Below, piece after piece: positions 41,236-49,120 of a stretch of 64,000 bases of DNA; positions within the stretch are counted from its first letter, which is position 1; each line of letters opens with the position of its first letter. Location of the stretch: NCBI RefSeq assembly GCF_001499965.1, contig NZ_LQIT01000034.1:62001-126000 (forward strand), in the 5' to 3' direction. The notes below the pieces were generated by a model. The model had not been told where the DNA came from. It worked only from the letters and a program-made list of their open reading frames with translations, and made no database searches. Source of the stretch: Mycobacterium sp. GA-2829. Lineage in GTDB: Bacteria > Actinomycetota > Actinomycetes > Mycobacteriales > Mycobacteriaceae. The position numbers and the translations under genes are program-made.

Positions 41236-42473
41236 CGTGCCCCCTTGTGATCCGAAGGGGTCGCCGGCGATGTCTCAGCGCCTCTCGCCGCAATCGCGGT
41301 GCGATCTTTCCAGAACTGCCGAAGCTCGAGCAGCCTGCGGTCAAACCTGTGGTATGCGGGCTTGTCGGGCTCCTGTCGATGGATCATGACCATGGCGTCC
41401 TGCCAGACCGCGAAGAACAGCAACCGCGCCATCATCTCTTTAGCGATCGGCTTACTCAACGCGCGCAGCACCGGATTCTTGACTCGAGGCATGAAGAAGG
41501 TGCCGTACAGGATGTGTGAATCCTTGTCGCAGGGTGTGTGGCTGAGGATGTATGCACCCTCGCCCGCCGCCTCAGCGGCGGCTTTCGCCACAGCCACCCA
41601 GAGTCGCGGAAGTAGTTTGACCGAAGCATCGCTGCGATCGATGGGCTGTTGCGACGGCGCGATCGTGTAGAGGTGGATCCCGGAACCGTAGGGTATGGAC
41701 CGGACGTCTCCGCTGGTCATAGCGTCGACCAGCAGCCCGGGCAACTCGCCGCGGCGGTAAGCGCGCTTCACATCCGCCCATTTCGGATAGGACAGCCTGT
41801 CGTAGAAGTGTGCGATGAACTCGAGTTTGGTGGCGTCGTGGACGAGGATCTCGGAATCTCCCCAGCTGCCAAAGCCGTGCAGCGCGCTGAAATGTGCGGC
41901 GTCAGGCCCGTTTTCCATCAACGGTTTGCCTGCAAACGGCAGCTTGAAGCGAATGTGTTCGAAGTAGACGTCGTCCTCTCGCAGCCCCGCCTCGGCCAGC
42001 GCGTCGGGTAGGTCATGGTCGGGAACACTTGGACCGTTCCACAGGAAAATCGTGCCGTACCGCTCGACGACCCGGTACACCTGCAGGCAGGCTCGGGTCT
42101 TGAGGCGCCCCTCAATTCCCGGGATGGCGACGACCTTGCCTGCGGCGTCGTACTGCCATGCGTGAAACGGGCAGCGCAGCGTGTCGTCGATCACCTCGCC
42201 GCCATAACCCATGTGTGCGCCGAGGTGTCCGCAATGCGCGGACGCACAATGCAGTTCGCGGCCCGAGTCGCGCCAGACCACGATGTCGCGTTCTAGGACG
42301 CGCAGCGGAACAACCTCGGCCACCGCCACGTCCGCCGAGAACGCCACCTGCCAGTACGACGCGGGGTATTCCGGGTTGAGAACCGAGTACATCTGCTCAG
42401 CCTCGGCCTGGTCGCCGACTGACGGCTGCATCCGCAGGGCGTCGCCGACTGCCGGGTCGATCTCCGTCGTCAT
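41232..42473 (-). CDS. Rieske non-haem iron oxygenase (KshA-like terminal oxygenase)
   Basis: A 413-residue oxygenase. The Rieske [2Fe-2S] ligands are C81-x-H83 and C101-x2-H104 (AHCGHLGAHMGYGG and LRCPFHAWQYD). The mononuclear iron motif ENGPDAAHFSALHGF near 185 carries the D/H-x4-H ligands. This layout fits the 3-ketosteroid-9-alpha-hydroxylase (KshA) type, which hydroxylates steroid or other alicyclic CoA/acid substrates with a separate reductase; none is seen nearby. The ATG 42473 is preceded by CAGGAG. It is divergent from a TetR gene across tandem operators, so it is likely substrate-induced. Confidence 0.9.
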   Translation of the reverse strand: MTTEIDPAVGDALRMQPSVGDQAEAEQMYSVLNPEYPASYWQVAFSADVAVAEVVPLRVLERDIVVWRDSGRELHCASAHCGHLGAHMGYGGEVIDDTLRCPFHAWQYDAAGKVVAIPGIEGRLKTRACLQVYRVVERYGTIFLWNGPSVPDHDLPDALAEAGLREDDVYFEHIRFKLPFAGKPLMENGPDAAHFSALHGFGSWGDSEILVHDATKLEFIAHFYDRLSYPKWADVKRAYRRGELPGLLVDAMTSGDVRSIPYGSGIHLYTIAPSQQPIDRSDASVKLLPRLWVAVAKAAAEAAGEGAYILSHTPCDKDSHILYGTFFMPRVKNPVLRALSKPIAKEMMARLLFFAVWQDAMVMIHRQEPDKPAYHRFDRRLLELRQFWKDRTAIAARGAETSPATPSDHKGAR

Positions 42474-42519
42474 AGCGTCTCCTGAACTGTGTTGGGGTGT
42501 GGCGCGGGTCACCTTACTT

Positions 42520-42562
42520 AAGCAGCATCAGTGATGCTTGTCAAGCTACATTGATGCTGCTT
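42520..42562. promoter_or_regulatory. Tandem TetR-type operators in the Rieske/TetR divergent promoter
   Basis: AAGCAGCATCA (42520-42530) and TGATGCTGCTT (42552-42562) form a perfect outer inverted repeat. Inside lie AGCATCAGTGATGCT (42524-42538, perfect around its centre) and a weaker copy AGCTACATTGATGCT (42544-42558), with centres 20 bases apart. This fits two TetR dimers bound on the shared promoter. Confidence 0.65.
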
Positions 42563-42625
42563 GCAGGACGGCCGATGCCTCTTCGAATACGTTCCTCATT
42601 GATCGGCTGTGCCATCATCTGCTCC

Positions 42626-43333
42626 ATGGAAGGCTCCGACCCCGAACTGGCGAATCAGCCCCGCGGCCGGTCCCGTCGACGTCCGGCCGAGGTACGGCAA
42701 CAGCTGCTCGAGGCGACTGAGCGCGTCGTGATCGAGAAGGGGCTCGCTGTCACCGCTCAAGACATCGCGTCTGAATCCGGTATTCACAGGACTGTGCTTC
42801 AGCGCCACTTTCCCGACATCGGGGAACTGATCCGCGAAGCCGCGCTCCGACCGTTTCGCGAATTCCTCGCGGTCATGCAGTCGCGCGCCGAGAAGGGACA
42901 GCCGGGCACCGACGTACCGACGTGGGACCTCACACGGGACCTCGTCGCCGAGATGACCACCAATTTCCTACGACACCGCGCCTTCATCACGCGGGTTCTG
43001 GCCGATCGCTCCGTTCTCGGCGACGCCAATTGGGCAATGCTCCAGCAGACGCTCGACACGTTGATCGACAGCCTGGCTCCGCTCACCGAAGAGCAGATGC
43101 GGTCGCGCGGCTTCACCCCGGAATCGATGCGAATCAAGTCTCGACTTGCTCTCGCGATGATCGCGGGCATCGCGAGTCACGGCGACTGGATTCTGCCCCA
43201 AGCCGAAGACTCGCTTCCATTCGATCGGCTCATCGACGAGATATGCGATTTCGCGCTGTACGGAACACGGTCGGAATCCGCAGCTGCAAAGAAACGCGAT
43301 CGCAAGCCGCCACAAAACCACACCGATGTCTAG
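42626..43333 (+). CDS. TetR-family transcriptional regulator
   Basis: A 235-residue regulator. The helix-turn-helix lies at about residues 20-65 (LLEATERVVIEKGLAVTAQD then SGIHRTVLQRHFPDIGELIR). The remainder is a helical ligand domain. A Lys/Arg-rich tail (AAKKRDRKPPQNHTDV) ends the protein. ATG 42626 starts the conserved region; earlier starts at 42554 and 42575 would overlap the operators. It is divergent from the Rieske oxygenase and is the obvious candidate for the tandem operators at 42520-42562. Confidence 0.88.
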   Translation: MEGSDPELANQPRGRSRRRPAEVRQQLLEATERVVIEKGLAVTAQDIASESGIHRTVLQRHFPDIGELIREAALRPFREFLAVMQSRAEKGQPGTDVPTWDLTRDLVAEMTTNFLRHRAFITRVLADRSVLGDANWAMLQQTLDTLIDSLAPLTEEQMRSRGFTPESMRIKSRLALAMIAGIASHGDWILPQAEDSLPFDRLIDEICDFALYGTRSESAAAKKRDRKPPQNHTDV

Positions 43334-43567
43334 CGACCCACCGCGTGTGGCCGGGGAGAGTTACGATAGGACGTCACGCTGGGGCTCAGACGTTTTCGCG
43401 ATTCCCCAAGACCGCCCGCCCTGATCGATCGCGCAACGTCACGACCGAATACTTGCACGCGCCCGCCGTGCGGTGTAATCACCCGCTGTCGCCGCAGATG
43501 CGCGCCACGAAGAGGCCCCTGCGTACGCAGCGGGATCGCGGCCGTTGGCGATGGAGGGCGTCAGCTC

Positions 43568-43906
43568 CTAATTGTTGGTCAACTCAGTCTCTTGCGTGAT
43601 GAAGGCGCGCATCGAGTCTCGATCCATGAACTCGGCCTCATCACGGACAAGCACCTGGCCCTCTTCGGTCGCGTACCAGGCCAATGTCTCTTCCAAGTCG
43701 CCTTGGCTGTCGAACCAGAATTCGGTGCAGCAGTCAAAATTCAGCTCGGGAATGCCAGGCACGGGCGTCAGGTAGTTGCGCACGTACTTGCGAAGTTTTG
43801 GCAGCGTGCGCCGAGCGAGCGGTGCGTGACCGGACTCGTAGCGATCCGCGAACTCCTCGTGGGTGAAGTCGTCACGTCGGCGGACCAACAGAATGAGCTT
43901 CGGCAT
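43568..43906 (-). CDS. EthD-like ferredoxin-fold protein
   Basis: A 112-residue alpha/beta-barrel (dimeric ferredoxin-like) protein. The opening MPKLILLVRRRDDFTHEEFA plus RYESGHAPLARRTLPKLRKY near 24 is the EthD pattern, in which a conserved His (GHAPL) faces a small pocket. Such proteins act as lactonases, isomerases or accessory proteins in degradation pathways. It is the last gene of the minus-strand lar-type cluster, 39 bases after the molybdopterin-binding-fold gene. The gap holds a copy of the element also found upstream of larB, linking its control to cofactor synthesis. It could act on the product of the LarA-like enzyme. Confidence 0.8.
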   Translation of the reverse strand: MPKLILLVRRRDDFTHEEFADRYESGHAPLARRTLPKLRKYVRNYLTPVPGIPELNFDCCTEFWFDSQGDLEETLAWYATEEGQVLVRDEAEFMDRDSMRAFITQETELTNN

Positions 43907-43932
43907 CAGCTCCGCTCCGCCGGTTGAAAGCT

Positions 43933-43951
43933 AATCGATACTGTCTCAATC
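43933..43951 (-). promoter_or_regulatory. GATnGAGACnGTATCG element upstream of the EthD-like gene
   Basis: The minus strand reads GATTGAGACAGTATCGATT, nearly identical to GATAGAGACTGTATCGGTC at 50039-50057. The core GAnACnGTnTC is an inverted repeat with one mismatched pair. It lies 27 bases before the EthD-like start and overlaps the 3' end of the preceding gene. Confidence 0.6.
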
Positions 43952-44827
43952 ATGGTGTCGCAGACACTGTTTGAGCACCTCGGCGATCTCTTGGGCGAGA
44001 TGCTGCTTGGTCCAGCCTTCCTGCAGACCCCGCACCAAAGTGGGTAGAGCTGCCTGCACCTCACGGGTCGGTCCAGGAAGGGCGATCACCCGCGTCCACT
44101 GGACTTGGCCAACTCCTACTCGCACGTGCGGCTTGACGTGGCGCCCGTGGCCAACCGCGTACGTCGCCAGCACCGCTGTCGCCAGATCGGGATCACACCG
44201 CTGCAGCGACTCGATCGTGCGGTCCTTGTCTTCGGCCCCCACGCCACCGGTCGTGATGACCACGCCGAAACCGTCTGATACGAGCCGCAATACGCGGCCG
44301 ACGATGGCGTCCTCGTCATCGACTACGGCGCCCGCAGCCGTGACTTCGAAGCCTGCGCCGCCCATGACGTCGACCACCGCCGCGACGTTGGTGTCCTCGA
44401 TATTTCCAGCGACCACCTCTGGGCCGGTCGACACGACCGCCACGCGCGATGACACGTAAGTGCGTAGCTGTTGGTCGATCCGCTCTGCTCGAGCGAGAGT
44501 CTCGTCCACCTCGTCGGGCGGGGTGCCGATCATGCCGATGACTCCACGGGAATGCACTGACGCATCGTCGGAAAGGGTCACGCCACGAACATCCGCTAAC
44601 GCCGATAGTAATTCAGATTGTCGGCCAACAATATTCGCCAATTCCATTCGCGGTTGCAGAACGTCGAAGACCACGTGGTCGTCGCGCGCGTCGGTGACGA
44701 ATACCAGATTCGGGCCGAGCTGTAACGCTTGGGCCGCAGTGGCGGCCAGAGAGCGCAGATCTGTGTGGTGCAAGGTGATTCCGCGCACCCAGACTTCGGT
44801 TTTGTCCAGCAGCTCCACTTCAGGCAT
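43946..44827 (-). CDS. Molybdopterin-binding-fold (MoCF/MogA-like) protein in lar cluster
   Basis: A 293-residue protein. Residues about 127-290 form a MoCF domain: VAVVSTGPEVVAGNIEDTN near 129 and GVVITTGGVGAEDKDRTIES near 188, the Gly-rich TTGGVG loop that holds the dinucleotide-type cofactor in MogA/MoeA/CinA. The first ~125 residues are not recognised. In molybdenum cofactor synthesis this fold adenylylates molybdopterin or inserts metal. No moa or moe genes are nearby, and it sits between the LarA-like and EthD-like genes, so a role in modifying or carrying the nickel-pincer nucleotide is an attractive but unsupported idea. A moonlighting CinA-type pyrophosphatase is the alternative. Confidence 0.82.
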   Translation of the reverse strand: MPEVELLDKTEVWVRGITLHHTDLRSLAATAAQALQLGPNLVFVTDARDDHVVFDVLQPRMELANIVGRQSELLSALADVRGVTLSDDASVHSRGVIGMIGTPPDEVDETLARAERIDQQLRTYVSSRVAVVSTGPEVVAGNIEDTNVAAVVDVMGGAGFEVTAAGAVVDDEDAIVGRVLRLVSDGFGVVITTGGVGAEDKDRTIESLQRCDPDLATAVLATYAVGHGRHVKPHVRVGVGQVQWTRVIALPGPTREVQAALPTLVRGLQEGWTKQHLAQEIAEVLKQCLRHHD

Positions 44828-44834
44828 AAAGCAC

Positions 44835-46265
44835 TCAGCTCAAGGAGACAGTCGGGAGACCACGCTGTGCCAGCCATTTTGGCATGCGCACCTTTTCGAC
44901 GTCCTCGATCACCCGCGGGGCAGCCTCGCGGAGCTCCTGCGCGAGCGATTCCGAAACGTGCAAGGCACCGGGCAGGTTGTCGTAGACGAGGACGTTGTCC
45001 GACTGCGCGATCGCCTTGCCCCGCGCGACGGCGTCGGCCAGACCGTCAGTCACCTCGGCCAGATTACCGATCCAGCACCCCGACGGGTCCTGCTCCAACC
45101 AGTCCATCACCTTCCTGCTGGTGACGAAGGTGGGCACGCCCTTGAGGAGGTAGATGTACGGGACACCGCCGGCCATGTAATTGATGACAAATGCCTTGAT
45201 ATTGGCGTTCTCGCCCATCATGTATTGCCCCACCATGCCACGGATCGACTCGGGCATGAGCACCGCATAGAGCGCAGGGTTGTCGAGGTCGAGCCAATCT
45301 GCGTTGGCGTAGTACAGGACATCAAACGGTATGCCACCCGCGTAGCTGTAGATCGTGTTGCCGTGACCGTCGAACACAACGGTCACGTCCTTCACTTCGC
45401 TCATCAGCCGGATCAACACGGCATAGTTGCGGAAGATGTCGGTGGCAACGCGCTGGTCGAGCAGGCCGAGATCGTTGTCCGCGTCGACGTCGATGACTCC
45501 CTCCGGGCTGGTGTTGAGTACCACCGTCGACACATAGCGCTGCTGCACGTAGTGGCTGTCGAAGACGGCGCGGGCCACCAGCTGACCGGTTCGTGGGCCG
45601 TAGCCGAAGTGATACGCGGACCTCGTCTCCAGCCGCGTGTAACCCATCCCGAACGGCTTGTACAGGCGGTCGACCATTCGATGGAGGTAGCCTTCGCGCA
45701 TCTCTGTGACGTGGGTGTGGATGAAGTGATCCCCGTTGAACAGTTGTCGGGTGAGATACATAGGCCCGACGCGGGTTTCGATCTCGACACCCTGACCGAT
45801 CTGCGGGCATTCCTTGGCGTCGCCGAACCGGCGTTCCAAGTCGTAGATCTTCATCCAGTCGGGATTCTCGATGTGGCCCATCGATTCGGCGATCCGCAGT
45901 CTGACCTTGGCACCCGTCGTCTCCTGCACATACTTCTGGATTTCTTCCAGCAGCGCTACGTAGGCCATCCCCGAGAGCGCAAAGCCATGCGGGTTGGCGA
46001 GCAGGTTGACCTTGTCCCCGCGTTGGATCTTGGACCAGTCGACCGACTCGAGCCTGGCCCGGGTGCGGCCGCGCACCTCGTCGAGATCAGTGGGCCCGAA
46101 ACGGGCTTCGGGTGCCCAAATCGGTTTGGGAAGCCAGGGTGTGAGCTCGCGGATCGGCAACGTGACGATTCCGTCGAGCTCAGCCGCTCGCGTTGTCACC
46201 ACATCTGCCGGCGTGCGCCCGTTCCACGTCGGATACAGCGACGGCGCGGGAATGGCAATGGTCAT
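44835..46265 (-). CDS. LarA-superfamily-like protein (candidate nickel-pincer enzyme)
   Basis: A 476-residue soluble protein. The order of segments resembles LarA: a GDKVNLLANPHGFAL strand near 83, an ESMGHIENPDW motif near 127 (H131, compare the LarA active-site GxH region), a His-rich stretch FIHTHVTEMREGYLHRM near 181 and K203 followed 16 residues later by H219, the spacing of the NPN-binding Lys and Ni-binding His in lactate racemase. The similarity is weak and the call rests strongly on its position among larB, larC and larE. LarA enzymes racemise or epimerise 2-hydroxy acids. The gene follows the ferredoxin by 2 bases, hinting at redox involvement atypical of LarA. Confidence 0.6.
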   Translation of the reverse strand: MTIAIPAPSLYPTWNGRTPADVVTTRAAELDGIVTLPIRELTPWLPKPIWAPEARFGPTDLDEVRGRTRARLESVDWSKIQRGDKVNLLANPHGFALSGMAYVALLEEIQKYVQETTGAKVRLRIAESMGHIENPDWMKIYDLERRFGDAKECPQIGQGVEIETRVGPMYLTRQLFNGDHFIHTHVTEMREGYLHRMVDRLYKPFGMGYTRLETRSAYHFGYGPRTGQLVARAVFDSHYVQQRYVSTVVLNTSPEGVIDVDADNDLGLLDQRVATDIFRNYAVLIRLMSEVKDVTVVFDGHGNTIYSYAGGIPFDVLYYANADWLDLDNPALYAVLMPESIRGMVGQYMMGENANIKAFVINYMAGGVPYIYLLKGVPTFVTSRKVMDWLEQDPSGCWIGNLAEVTDGLADAVARGKAIAQSDNVLVYDNLPGALHVSESLAQELREAAPRVIEDVEKVRMPKWLAQRGLPTVSLS

Positions 46266-46267
46266 GA

Positions 46268-46921
46268 TCAGGCCTCATCCATCTTGAACATCATCGCGTT
46301 CACATCTTTTTGCATTCGCATGTGCGGATAGGCGTTCGCCAGATCGGGATCGACCTGACCGTCGGCGCCCACGAAATTCATGAGCCTGCCCGGAATTCCG
46401 TACCACTGGTAACCGTTGCGCGGGTTTCGTGGGGCATCGCCGTGTCCCGCGGCGGCCAGCAGCCGCAGGATCGGGTCAAGGCAAATTTCCGCGCAACCTG
46501 TTCGCGCCCCCGTCTTGATGGCGACGTCCTCCGGTGTGTGTGCTCCGTCGAGAATGGCCGCCGCCAGCTCACCCGCAGTGGTGTCGGTACAGACGCAGAT
46601 CAACATGTCGGGCAGTACCCCGCACTGCATGCACAGCTGCCCGATCTCATCGGCAGACGCCTCGGGCTCGAATCTGCCGACCTCGAACGGTTCCTCCAAC
46701 GGACGCATCACAATCGCGTCGTCCGGGCACAACTCCATACAGTTCTGCGCGTTGTAGCAGACATCGTCCTGCACGACGGCGATGTTTCGACCGGGACCCG
46801 GTTCGTCGGGACGTCTCGGTCGCATGGTTATCGCCACCGTCGGGCAGGTCAGCACGCATTTGTTGCAGCCTGTGCAGTTGTCTTCGACGATCGCCGCGAC
46901 CATCGTGATGCGTTTCGCCAT
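46268..46921 (-). CDS. Ferredoxin with BFD-like [2Fe-2S] C-terminal domain
   Basis: A 217-residue iron-sulphur protein. First cluster motif C16-x2-C19-x2-C22-x3-C26-P is a complete [4Fe-4S] site. In the second, C55-x5-C61-x3-C65-P, residue 58 is Ala where a Cys is expected, so a [3Fe-4S] or labile cluster is likely. Residues about 97-150 resemble BFD: C109-V-C111, then 31 residues, then C143-x3-C147, suggesting a [2Fe-2S] site. A good GGGAG ribosome site precedes ATG 46921. It is transcribed with the LarA-like gene and may deliver electrons to it or sulphur/iron to LarE. The upstream palindrome at 46941 suggests separate control. Confidence 0.9.
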   Translation of the reverse strand: MAKRITMVAAIVEDNCTGCNKCVLTCPTVAITMRPRRPDEPGPGRNIAVVQDDVCYNAQNCMELCPDDAIVMRPLEEPFEVGRFEPEASADEIGQLCMQCGVLPDMLICVCTDTTAGELAAAILDGAHTPEDVAIKTGARTGCAEICLDPILRLLAAAGHGDAPRNPRNGYQWYGIPGRLMNFVGADGQVDPDLANAYPHMRMQKDVNAMMFKMDEA

Positions 46922-46940
46922 CGACTTTCTCCCATTCCAC

Positions 46941-46956
46941 CTTAATCCGGATTAAG
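46941..46956. promoter_or_regulatory. Perfect 16-bp palindrome CTTAATCCGGATTAAG
   Basis: It lies 20 bases upstream of the ferredoxin start and overlaps the TAA of the TetR-TetR gene. A TTGCAC on the minus strand just before it could be a -35 hexamer, placing the palindrome in the promoter spacer. It is a good candidate operator for the adjacent regulator. There is no T-run, so a terminator is unlikely. Confidence 0.7.
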
Positions 46957-48277
46957 TGCAAGGTAATTCGGACGGTGGTCGTTCGTCAATGCCGCTGACG
47001 GTCCACCCACCACCCCCGACGTACGCGAGGAACATGTCCACCAACCGGTCGCTCAGGTCGAGCAGAGTCGATTCGGCCAACCCCGTGTCCGAAGCCACCT
47101 CGACTCCGAACAAGCAGCTGGTCAACAACTCGACCGCGACATCGAGGTCCACATCGCGACGCACTTCACCACGGTCCACGCCCTTGGCAAGGACATCGCG
47201 GACGAACGCGTCCCACGCTCCACGCGCCCGCTGTATGGCGGACTTGACCCTGACAGAGTCGTGGATATGCAAGACGGCGTCGTTGAGCAGACGCAAGCGC
47301 GGCGTCGGCATGGCGGCCCACCGGTGTAGCCGAGTGCGAAGTCGCACCTCGACAGAACCCGACGGTTCATCAGTTTGCGCCAGGTCTTCGACATACTCAC
47401 GAGCAGTGACCTCGAGGACCTGTTCAATCAACTCTGCGCGGCTAGCGAAATGGGTGTATAGAGCCGGCGTAGTCAGACCTGCGGACTTCGCAATATCAGC
47501 CAGGGTCAGCTCGGCGAAGCCTCGGCTCGCGGCGACTTGCTGGGCGATCCGGATCAGGTTGGCCTTCCTGCCACCGGCAACCACCGTCTCGGTCGCATGC
47601 GTCTCCGCCAGAAAGCGCTGGTGTTCGGGTTTTCGGGTCGTCTCGACGCGACCCAGCGCCAAACCCGCGAGGTTCCAGCAAAATTGCCCCAATTCATGAC
47701 GCGGTATCGGTTGGTCCGCATGCAGCCGGTACACCGTATGGCTGAGTACGGTGCCCGTCAGGACCTGAGTTACCGCCTCAGCGGACATGTTCGGTACAGA
47801 CTCGCCCCGCTGAATCGCACGGTCCAGCGCCGTCTCCGCGTGAGCGATCATGGACCGCGACACGTCGGTGATCCACTGCCGAAACGGCTCCGTTTCATCG
47901 TGGAATTCAGTCGTCAACCGCATCAACGCCGCACCGTCCGGCGACACGTACAGCTCCATCAATGCACGACAGAACTGCGCCAGTTCCGTCTGCACGTCAC
48001 CAAGATCTGCGATCGCGCCTGGCAGGGGAATCGAACGTAGCGCGTCCATCAGCAGATCGACGGGCGACGCCCAACGCCGATACAGCGCAGCCTTTCCGAT
48101 CGACGCCCGCGCCGCAACGTTGCTGAAGGTGACGTAGGACTTTCCGGACTCGCCGTAGATGGACCGGGCGGCTTCGAGCGCGCGCCGTTCGACCTCGGGA
48201 TTCCGAGGGCGGCCGGCCCCTTGCTGGCGCCGAGAGTTGTTGTTTCGCAACGTGCTCGGCGACACTGACGTAGTCAT
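46952..48277 (-). CDS. Tandem TetR-TetR regulator (two fused TetR units)
   Basis: A 441-residue protein containing two TetR-type units in one chain. The first has a helix-turn-helix at about 25-75 (GRPRNPEVERRALEAARSIY, ARASIGKAALYRRWASPVDL). The second has its own at about 230-285 (RKANLIRIAQQVAASRGFAE, AGLTTPALYTHFASRAELIE). Each is followed by a helical effector-type domain. TetR proteins normally act as ~200-residue dimers, so this chain could be a pre-formed pseudo-dimer or bind two different sites. It starts directly after the larE stop (TAG ATG) and ends in the palindrome before the ferredoxin gene. Confidence 0.88.
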   Translation of the reverse strand: MTTSVSPSTLRNNNSRRQQGAGRPRNPEVERRALEAARSIYGESGKSYVTFSNVAARASIGKAALYRRWASPVDLLMDALRSIPLPGAIADLGDVQTELAQFCRALMELYVSPDGAALMRLTTEFHDETEPFRQWITDVSRSMIAHAETALDRAIQRGESVPNMSAEAVTQVLTGTVLSHTVYRLHADQPIPRHELGQFCWNLAGLALGRVETTRKPEHQRFLAETHATETVVAGGRKANLIRIAQQVAASRGFAELTLADIAKSAGLTTPALYTHFASRAELIEQVLEVTAREYVEDLAQTDEPSGSVEVRLRTRLHRWAAMPTPRLRLLNDAVLHIHDSVRVKSAIQRARGAWDAFVRDVLAKGVDRGEVRRDVDLDVAVELLTSCLFGVEVASDTGLAESTLLDLSDRLVDMFLAYVGGGGWTVSGIDERPPSELPCT

Positions 48278-49120
48278 CTATCCGACACCCGACGGAGCCG
48301 TCAAGGTCACGAACGCCCGCCCTGGCGCATAGGGGGCCTCGTCGAGAGTGATGGACCGAAGGCCGGGCGCCGCGCGGCGCATCGTGGCGAGCACGTCGGA
48401 CAGCACACTCGGCGTCACCTCCTCGCGCGCGTCGGCGCCGACTTCGACGATGACTTCGTCTGCCTTGATCCGGCAGCGCACCACCTGCAGCCCCGTACGC
48501 GCCCGCAATACGTTCTCGCCGCGGTCGATCGCCCGCAACAGCTCTGCGGTGACCGCGGTTCCGGTGTAGAGCCGACTAGCCAAGCAAGGCGCCGCGGGCA
48601 GATCGTGCCACAGCCTCCCCCGCTGCCGCGCCAGCATGCGGATTTCGGCCTTACTCAGGCCAGCCTCGACGAAAGGGTGCCGAACGTCGTGCTCGGCAGC
48701 GGCCGTCAGCCCAGGCCGGTACTCGCCGAGGTCGTCGGTGTTGGCGCCGCTCATCACCGCCCAGTCGACACCGCGCTCGCGGGCTGCCGCACTGACCCGA
48801 TCCAGTTCGGTGTAAAGGTTGGATTTGCAGAAGTAGCAACGGTTTTTCGGGTTGGCCAGATAGTCAGGATCCGCGAACTCGCGGGAGTTGACCAACTCGA
48901 GCCGCCAGCCGAGTTCGCGCGCCGCCTGCCGGACCCGCTGTGTAGCCGATGGCGGAACAGCCGGGGATACCGAGTGTGCGATGATCGTCGTGTTCGGCCG
49001 CAACTCATGTGCGACGTCGGCCAGCAGGAGGCTGTCCACACCACCGCTGCAGGCGACCACGCGGCGCGGTGAGCTATCCAGCACCTCGGCGACCGCGTCG
49101 AACTCGGCCGGCCCTTTCAT
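48278..49120 (-). CDS. larE: LarE, ATP-dependent sulphur transferase for nickel-pincer nucleotide
   Basis: A 280-residue PP-loop enzyme. The SGGVDS ATP-pyrophosphatase loop is at residues 25-30. C95 and C98 (NRCYFCKSNLY) plus C179 (AAPCLASR) supply three Cys. In LarE proteins a Cys equivalent to C179 donates the sulphur; versions with all three Cys are thought to hold a [4Fe-4S] cluster and need not be sacrificed. LarE converts the dicarboxylated pyridinium mononucleotide, via adenylylation, to the dithio form that binds nickel. ATG 49120 overlaps the TGA of the QPRTase-like gene (ATGA). The frame further upstream is Arg-rich and not coding. Confidence 0.93.
   Translation of the reverse strand: MKGPAEFDAVAEVLDSSPRRVVACSGGVDSLLLADVAHELRPNTTIIAHSVSPAVPPSATQRVRQAARELGWRLELVNSREFADPDYLANPKNRCYFCKSNLYTELDRVSAAARERGVDWAVMSGANTDDLGEYRPGLTAAAEHDVRHPFVEAGLSKAEIRMLARQRGRLWHDLPAAPCLASRLYTGTAVTAELLRAIDRGENVLRARTGLQVVRCRIKADEVIVEVGADAREEVTPSVLSDVLATMRRAAPGLRSITLDEAPYAPGRAFVTLTAPSGVG

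Noticed and set aside
44460..46331. 623-codon plus-strand frame opposite the MoCF and LarA-like genes
   Set aside because: His/Asp/Val/Arg-rich antisense pattern with no family features. It spans the boundary of two real genes.
46941..46956. Palindrome as a transcription terminator of the TetR-TetR gene
   Set aside because: No loop or T-run follows, and the sequence reads as an operator immediately before the ferredoxin ribosome site.
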